This document shows, piece by piece, positions 58,824 to 64,000 of a DNA stretch of 64,000 bases; the first letter of the stretch is position 1, and each line of letters starts with the position of its first letter. Source of the stretch: Nemopilema nomurai. Taxonomy: Eukaryota; Cnidaria; Scyphozoa; Rhizostomeae; Rhizostomatidae. Position numbers and translations under genes: made by a program. Location of the stretch: positions 827,560-891,559 of the forward strand of contig ML133383.1 of NCBI GenBank assembly GCA_003864495.1. The letters are read 5' to 3'. The notes under the pieces are model-generated. The model was not told where the DNA came from and made no database searches. It saw nothing but the letters and a program-made list of their open reading frames with translations.

Positions 58824-61405
58824 GGCCCCTGCGCAAGGATGACACGCAAATTCGTGAAGCGTTCCAAATTTTTTCACTTTGCCATTTTAAATGACATGAA
58901 GAACTTCTTTCCGCATTCTTGTTATAAAGCATTCTACTTTCTAGGAACTTTCTGGATTTATTTTAGAAGGCAAGACCCTACTTTTCTAATAAACCAGAAT
59001 GATTTAAAAAGGGGTGAAACCGTGGGTCATTAGCTAATCAATCAGAGACAGATAAACTACCTTCAATCGAGACTTCTTTCTATTTGAAAATTTTCTTTAT
59101 TTTCTTTCCAACACAATTTTATGCTCTGTTCTCTTGTGTTGAAGATAATTTTCATTCCTTCTGGTTTTCAATCGAATGCCTAACTTGATTTCGGGGGTCT
59201 TTCACACACACGCATTTGGGATTGGCATGAAAATCTCTGGGGGCCTTCTGTACTTTACTTTTGTTTCCCCTCTCTTTCTTTAATATTCTCAAGAGGGGTA
59301 TTGTTTGTGTTTAATGTTAGATAATTCCAGTACGAAGTTGATGGATTCAAAACGTTTTGACAAAAGTTTTTGACAAAACAAAGCTTAGGGAGATTCAAAT
59401 GATGGCAAAAGACATAAAGTGATAAGTGTATGCATGTGAACCACTAGGTCCAATCAGCCAGATTGCCAACCTCTAGAACACAAATCAATAATTTTCACGC
59501 TGTCACTGAGACAAGAAAGGCATATTTAAACTCACTTGACTGCACAAGACCAGCTTTCACGTCTCCTTGCTCATTTGTATACACAACATCTTGACAATAG
59601 ACAGTCTCTGTTTCTATATCCCCGTTCATTGAGCTCAAAGCAAAGTTTATTCCCTGCAACTTTTTCATGTACACCCCACCATCTAACATTGTCCAAAAAT
59701 ATCCACTGCCATGAATGTAATCTTTGCAAATAATATCACCGCCAGAAAAGCATTCAGCGTACACAGTCTTGATCTTACTTAGCTCAATATTGCCGCGATC
59801 TGCATACCCTGTAGACATAAAAGGTTTAGAAAGTAAATCACTGTAAGTCCAAGTTGATAATCCAATGTCTCAAATTTTAGCCCTTAAAATTTTACTAAAA
59901 ATATTGGTTCTTATGCAATAGATTCAGAGTTAAAATCAAAAAAGCCAAAATTCATTAGTTTGAACCCCTCATTGATGAATTTCCCTCTATTTTAGACATG
60001 CAAGCAGCAATATGTGAAGTTTGAAATAAACTTGCAATGTCAAACTGATGCTTACTTGCCTCTTAACTCTTATGTCATCTTACAAACAGACCTTGGAGGT
60101 TTTTAGGGCCAATTTATACAGGATAAAACTGCCACTAATTTAAACTATATTTTTAGGCTGATGAATGATTTCTGTTTGCGATTGTAGACATCTGTTATCA
60201 TAGACAAATGTTTGGATTCTTTAAGAAATAAACGTATGTATATATACTCATAGTTCTGTTTTAAATAATATTTAATTGCTCAATTATCAATGTTGTACAA
60301 AAGTAAATCTTCCTTGCAAGTAACATATCAGGTTATATTGCTCATACACCTGAAAAATCATCTTTCGAAATGTTCACAGGTGCAATCACATACCTGAAGT
60401 ATATTCATTGTCAAAATCCTTCATATAGATGCTTGCATCTCCTTTTACTTGAGCAACAATCTGATATTCATAAGGAACCTCTACAACCAATGCTGTGCAA
60501 TTATGCAGCTCTTCTTTATATCTCTTCAGGTGAGGAAAATCAACCTAAGAAAGATTATACATCAAATGAAAAGGAAACCCGAGGCCAGGGTTATAAAAGA
60601 TAAAAAGGTGTTTGTAAAATCAAAATGATATCTTGAAATTAAACTTCATGTATGGCATTGGAGAATTGAGCCACATCATCTATTTTTAAATGGTCGCAAC
60701 ACTGATGTTTCCATTCAAGGTGTAGAAAAACGTTTTGAAGAGGTATTCACTGTTCTGCATGAAATATCCTCTGCATATACCTGATTCTCCCTACACATTC
60801 TATCTAACATCTCTACCTTATTCTATTGAAAGAGTTATCCAAAGTGTGCATGGGAAACTGGTTTCACGAGATATGAAATTCTAAATCACTGAATAAGCAT
60901 ATAACTTTCAAAGTCAGGTTTTTCTTAGAAGTCAAAACTTTTCATGACATCAACATGATTGTATTTATATGTAGGCAAAAATTGATCACTGCCAATCCTA
61001 CTATACCCTCAATATTGGCGGATGTCCTGTAAATTTGTATCGAATAATATTTCTGAAGTTATTGACTTTCTCCACGATCATCCTCAGGTCTTCCACAGTT
61101 TTGCCTTTCCCTTCTTTTCCATAGATCGTAATTGTAGCGTCCTTTTTATCTGGCTCCTCTTCATAATACCTACTTTTTAATATTGTGTTGCATCCACTTG
61201 TTAGATGAATCAGTCCATTAGCGGGCACTTCCATTTTGTGCTGAAAGAGTATTTCGGAGTAGTGAGCTTCATCTCTCCAAGTCGACATATTCCTCGAAAC
61301 GAACCCATTAAGTTGCATAGATGGAAACCAAAAATAGGTTGATTTTCTAGCAAGATATAGGCATTGACATGCTTTCCTTGCTCCAAAACAGTTTGTTGAT
61401 AACAT
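57593..61405 (-). CDS. FAM185A: FAM185A-like protein
   Basis: Five exons on the minus strand: 61405-61007, 60544-60394, 59808-59536, 58492-58346, 57852-57593. All donors are GT (GTATAG, GTATGT, GTGAGT, GTATTT) and acceptors are C/T-rich except for TTATCCAG. The summed length of 1,230 nt is exactly 410 codons (409 residues), near the size of human FAM185A (about 390). After a basic N-terminus without acidic residues in the first 44 positions, it reads [20 protein letters not shown] and then repeated short strands with GD turns ([52 protein letters not shown]), the adhesin-like DUF4097 beta-repeat pattern of FAM185A. It ends LKIRNLNP. The N-terminus resembles a mitochondrial presequence (inferred). 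Family assignment from memory; molecular function is not established. Confidence 0.8.
58736..58742 (+). promoter_or_regulatory. TATA box of the U6 gene
   Basis: TATAAAA begins 31 bases upstream of the first base of the U6 snRNA, the spacing expected for the type 3 RNA polymerase III promoters used by U6 genes. A proximal sequence element would be expected around 58,700-58,720, but I cannot define one. Confidence 0.75.
58767..58873 (+). ncRNA. RNU6: U6 spliceosomal snRNA
   Basis: Nearly identical to animal U6 along its whole length: 5' stem-loop GTGTCCGCTTCGGCGGCAC, the ACAGAGA box (GATACAGAGAAGATTAGCAT), the AGC triad of the catalytic core, and the 3' stem CACGCAAATTCGTG, followed by AAGCGTTCC and a run of T. 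The C-for-T and G-for-A changes in the 5' stem (compared with human GTGCTCGCTTCGGCAGCAC) are compatible with loop retention. The T6 run ends the RNA polymerase III transcript. It lies on the opposite strand inside an intron of the FAM185A-like gene, so it has its own promoter. It could be a functional gene or a recent copy; the TATA box argues for function. Confidence 0.95.
58869..58874 (+). terminator. RNA polymerase III terminator (T6) of U6
   Basis: TTTTTT directly after the conserved GCGTTCCAAA end of U6. Confidence 0.85.
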
Positions 61406-61537
61406 GTTATTTATTATTTGTGCAAAAAAGTTTAATTATATAATTTCCATCCTTCCAGTTCTGTAAACTGCTCACATTGTAGCCTCATTTTCGTTCGAAT
61501 AGCACCTCGCTTACATGCAGTAAAGGCCTTTCCCAAA
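61406..61537. promoter_or_regulatory. Shared 132-bp region between head-to-head start codons
   Basis: Only 132 bases separate the ATG of the FAM185A-like gene (minus) from the ATG of prefoldin subunit 1 (plus), so both 5' UTRs and a probable bidirectional promoter lie here. No TATA box is obvious for either direction. Confidence 0.5.
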
Positions 61538-63317
61538 ATGGCGTCATTTGATGAAGAGCTGAGAAAGGTAGACAGTAAAGCATTTTAGTTTAGTTTGTTC
61601 TTATTTCTTCCGATTCTTGCAAGTGAAATAAAGTATCCTGTAGCTGAGCAAACGAAACTGATTTTACCTCTCTTGTGTTGGGTTTTTTATTCAATTCGGT
61701 CAAACCACGCCCCGGACGACTAACTGCATAATTTCAAAAGCAACTGCAACACCACACTGAACGGATGTAAGGAAAAGAGATGTAGATTTTTAAGGAGTAC
61801 TTCAGAAATGCTTATAGTCAAATCCTGTCACACTTATGAACATTATAAGTCACAATTTTCTCAAACTGAACAGAAAGTTTATATCTTGCTTTTTCCTGTT
61901 CATGTGTTCCTTTATAATTTATTTTTGGTTCATGTTTAACTAAGACTAGCTAAATTGTCCTAAGACACTGGAGTTGGATCTGCAAATTACTACCAAGGCT
62001 GTATCTATTGTTTTGGAGAGAAATTAAAATCTAAAGTTCCTCTTCAAAGCAATTCAGAATGCTCATAAGTTTTTGACCCTGGTAGTCATTCTCAAGAGCT
62101 TTTTGCTGGTAGCTGCTATACATTCATACTGCAGTGTTAATCCATAAATTAATAATGAATTTATCTTACAATTTGCTTAACTCATTTGACTATCATTTTT
62201 ACCATCTGGCGCACTTTGTTGTAAGGTGTTTTATCTCTGTTGTTGCCATCTGGCATAACTCTGATCTCAGTCTAGCATCCCCATTGTATCCAACTGGCAC
62301 ACCAATGCCTAGTATGTAATTAGCTGATTCAACTTGTTTAATTGGACATTTTTGTAATTATTAGAAATTTTTCTGTGTAGGCTTTCCAAGAACTACAATC
62401 TAAAGTGATAACGACAACTGCCCAGGTGAAATTGGCAGAGGCACAGATTCTGCAGCTGAAAAGGAACATCCAGCATGCTCAGTTAACACAACTTGAAATC
62501 AATCAGCTACCGGACCAGACAAAGACTTACGAGTCTGTTGGCCGAATGTAAGTCATCTCATTACCACATGGAATTTAATTGCATTTAACTCACTACTTGT
62601 CAGTTATATTTTGAAGCTTAACTTTTGAGTCACAGTTTGATGAGGTTTTTTAAAATGATCTACTCTAAGTTTTAAGTAGGGCAATGATTGACTCAAATTG
62701 TCAGTAATATGTGCATAAAGAAGCTTTGACATTTTTTGTTGTCATTCACACAGGTTTATCTTGAGATCAACAAAAGAAACCAAAGGCAATTTAGAAAAAA
62801 GAGTAAAACAAGCCGAAGAGAAGATCAAAGGAATAGAGGTATAGACATGTGTTCATTTACCACTAATCATTTTGAATGACTTGCAAAACCAGATAAATTT
62901 TGGGGCTTTTGGTGGTGGATCCATTAGTACAAAATCCTACTAGCTTGATCATTAAGATCAAAAGTACGCTACTCATTGAATTATTAGTGTAGGTTGTTTC
63001 ATAATCATTTACTTAGCTTACATTTTAACTTCAATTCCTGTTCAAATTTTCCTGTATTGTTTTAGAGTTTTGATTTTTATCTATTCTACAAAAGCAATTT
63101 TTGGATCTTGCATAAACAAAGAAATCTTCCATTTCACTCCAGAAGCATACCAAAATCCTTGAATCTCTTTTATTCTTGTGTGTGACATTTTTGTTTTAAC
63201 AAGATAAGTTTTATTAGCAGAGTATGATCTTATTTTAAGGCTAACAAAGAATATCTTCAAAAGAGCGTGAAGGAGCAAGAAAACAGCATTAGAGAAATGT
63301 TACAGCAAAGAGTTTGA
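61538..63317 (+). CDS. PFDN1: Prefoldin subunit 1
   Basis: Exons 61538-61567, 62381-62547, 62754-62838, 63240-63317, with donors GTAGAC, GTAAGT, GTATAG and acceptors TGTAG, CACAG, TTTAAG. The 360 nt give 119 residues, close to 122 in human PFDN1. It is a beta-type prefoldin subunit: two long coiled-coil helices (residues about 5-45 and 75-115) around a short beta hairpin. Recognisable blocks are AFQELQSKV, QVKLAEAQI, KRNIQHAQLTQLEI, the hairpin ESVGRMFILRSTKE, AEEKIKGIE and YLQKSVKEQENSIREMLQQR, all in family order. Prefoldin is the cytosolic hexamer that hands nascent actin and tubulin to the CCT chaperonin. The start MASFDEELRK has a good context (AAAATGG) and matches the family N-terminus. 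Confidence 0.95.
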
Positions 63318-63930
63318 TGTTGAAGCATTTTATAGTGCTGCACAAGGGAGTTTTAAAGTACTAGAGAACAATGATGCTATTTGGATAAGAATTTCACGTT
63401 GATCAAAAACACTGCTGAACCAAAAAGATAATGTCTACTGGTGTACTACCCAGCAAGATCCTGCAAATGGTGGAGTTTGTTTAGGAGAAAGTCATACGAC
63501 CAGGATTTACATAGAAACACATGCCATTCTAGATGAACTGGATGTTTGAAACTTCTTCAGTTTGTATGCAAGTTTGTTTAAATTATTTGGTTAACATTGC
63601 TTGCTGCAAATTTTCGTTACATCTCTAGCATCCTACTGCTAAGTGCAGACACAATGAAGCACTGGCACAACTTGTAAACCAAGCGTCAAAATATTGTGAT
63701 CACGAATTTAACAAGCTGTGTTTCAATTGCAAAAATGAAAACAAAAAGGACTCAGTCGTAAACTTCCTTCAAATTATCAAGTGATGAAGCGAATCTCAAT
63801 TTTATAAACCAGCTTATGTTGTCTTTTCCCAAAAATACCAAACAACATTTTTTACAGTAAAGGGAGACGAAGTTGATGTTCATTTCTATCACAAAGGTAT
63901 TATGTTAATACACAACAGCATTCATCCAGT
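63318..63930. other. Convergent intergenic region, 3' UTRs
   Basis: AT-rich sequence between the stop codons of prefoldin subunit 1 (plus) and the next gene (minus). It probably holds both 3' UTRs. No coding sequence seen. Confidence 0.6.
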
Positions 63931-64000
63931 CTACATTTTGATATCTTCCTCTGGGTCTTCGACCTCGTTTTCATCATCTTCTGCCTCGTCTAGAAGCTGA
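63931..64000 (-). CDS. C-terminal end of a gene running off the window (acidic tail)
   Basis: Read on the minus strand, the last 70 bases give LLDEAEDDENEVEDPEEDIK then Met and a TAG stop at 63,933-63,931. The high density of Asp/Glu codons with no stop, lying 3'-to-3' with prefoldin subunit 1, suggests the last exon of a real gene. The protein cannot be identified from so short a tail. An acceptor is not seen within the window. Confidence 0.5.
   Translation of the reverse strand, partial: QLLDEAEDDENEVEDPEEDIKM

Noticed and set aside
1..64000. CRISPR arrays, operons, prokaryotic mobile elements or integrated viral genes
   Set aside because: Eukaryotic intron-containing DNA; no regularly spaced spacers, no reverse transcriptase, integrase, capsid or polymerase frames were seen.

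Overview
This is a eukaryotic window: genes are split by GT-AG introns, a complete U6 snRNA gene is present, and the recognisable proteins are metazoan (a prefoldin subunit 1, a FAM185A-type protein, and a large chromatin protein carrying what looks like the Pygopus-binding HD1 motif of BCL9/Legless). AT-rich introns of 0.1-5 kb, many small fold-back and TIR elements and satellite DNA suggest an invertebrate animal. An anthozoan cnidarian is my guess, not something the sequence proves.

Layout. 1-2,728: no gene I can support; it probably holds the 5' end of the next gene. 2,729-28,313 (+): one large gene, modelled here with 14 coding exons. Its N-terminal exons read as a DDT plus WHIM-like module of the CECR2/RSF1 type (subunits of ISWI remodelers). 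Its two long 3' exons contain a basic stretch, the HD1-like motif, an acidic stretch and a long Ser/Pro/His/Gln-rich tail with a degenerate ~17-residue repeat. 28,314-37,841: mostly intergenic, with two small candidate genes (30,341-32,047 and 34,195-34,933), a 499-bp TIR element, a 13-bp minisatellite, an 89-bp tandem array and a nested fold-back element. 37,842-50,282 (-): a candidate gene made of thirteen very short exons (8-75 nt) whose phases chain into one 144-residue ORF; I do not recognise the product. 51,562-52,741 (+): a three-exon gene for a small two-pass membrane protein with a coiled coil. About 53,430-55,935: a 148-bp satellite array. 57,593-61,405 (-): a five-exon FAM185A-like gene, with a U6 snRNA gene on the opposite strand inside its third intron. 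61,538-63,317 (+): prefoldin subunit 1, head-to-head with the FAM185A-like gene and only 132 bp from it. 63,931-64,000 (-): the acidic C-terminus of a further gene.

The most interesting items are the DDT/WHIM plus HD1 combination in one protein, which would tie an ISWI-type remodeler subunit to the Wnt/Pygopus machinery, and the microexon gene. Both rest on exon chains built by eye from splice signals and reading phase, so both need transcript evidence.
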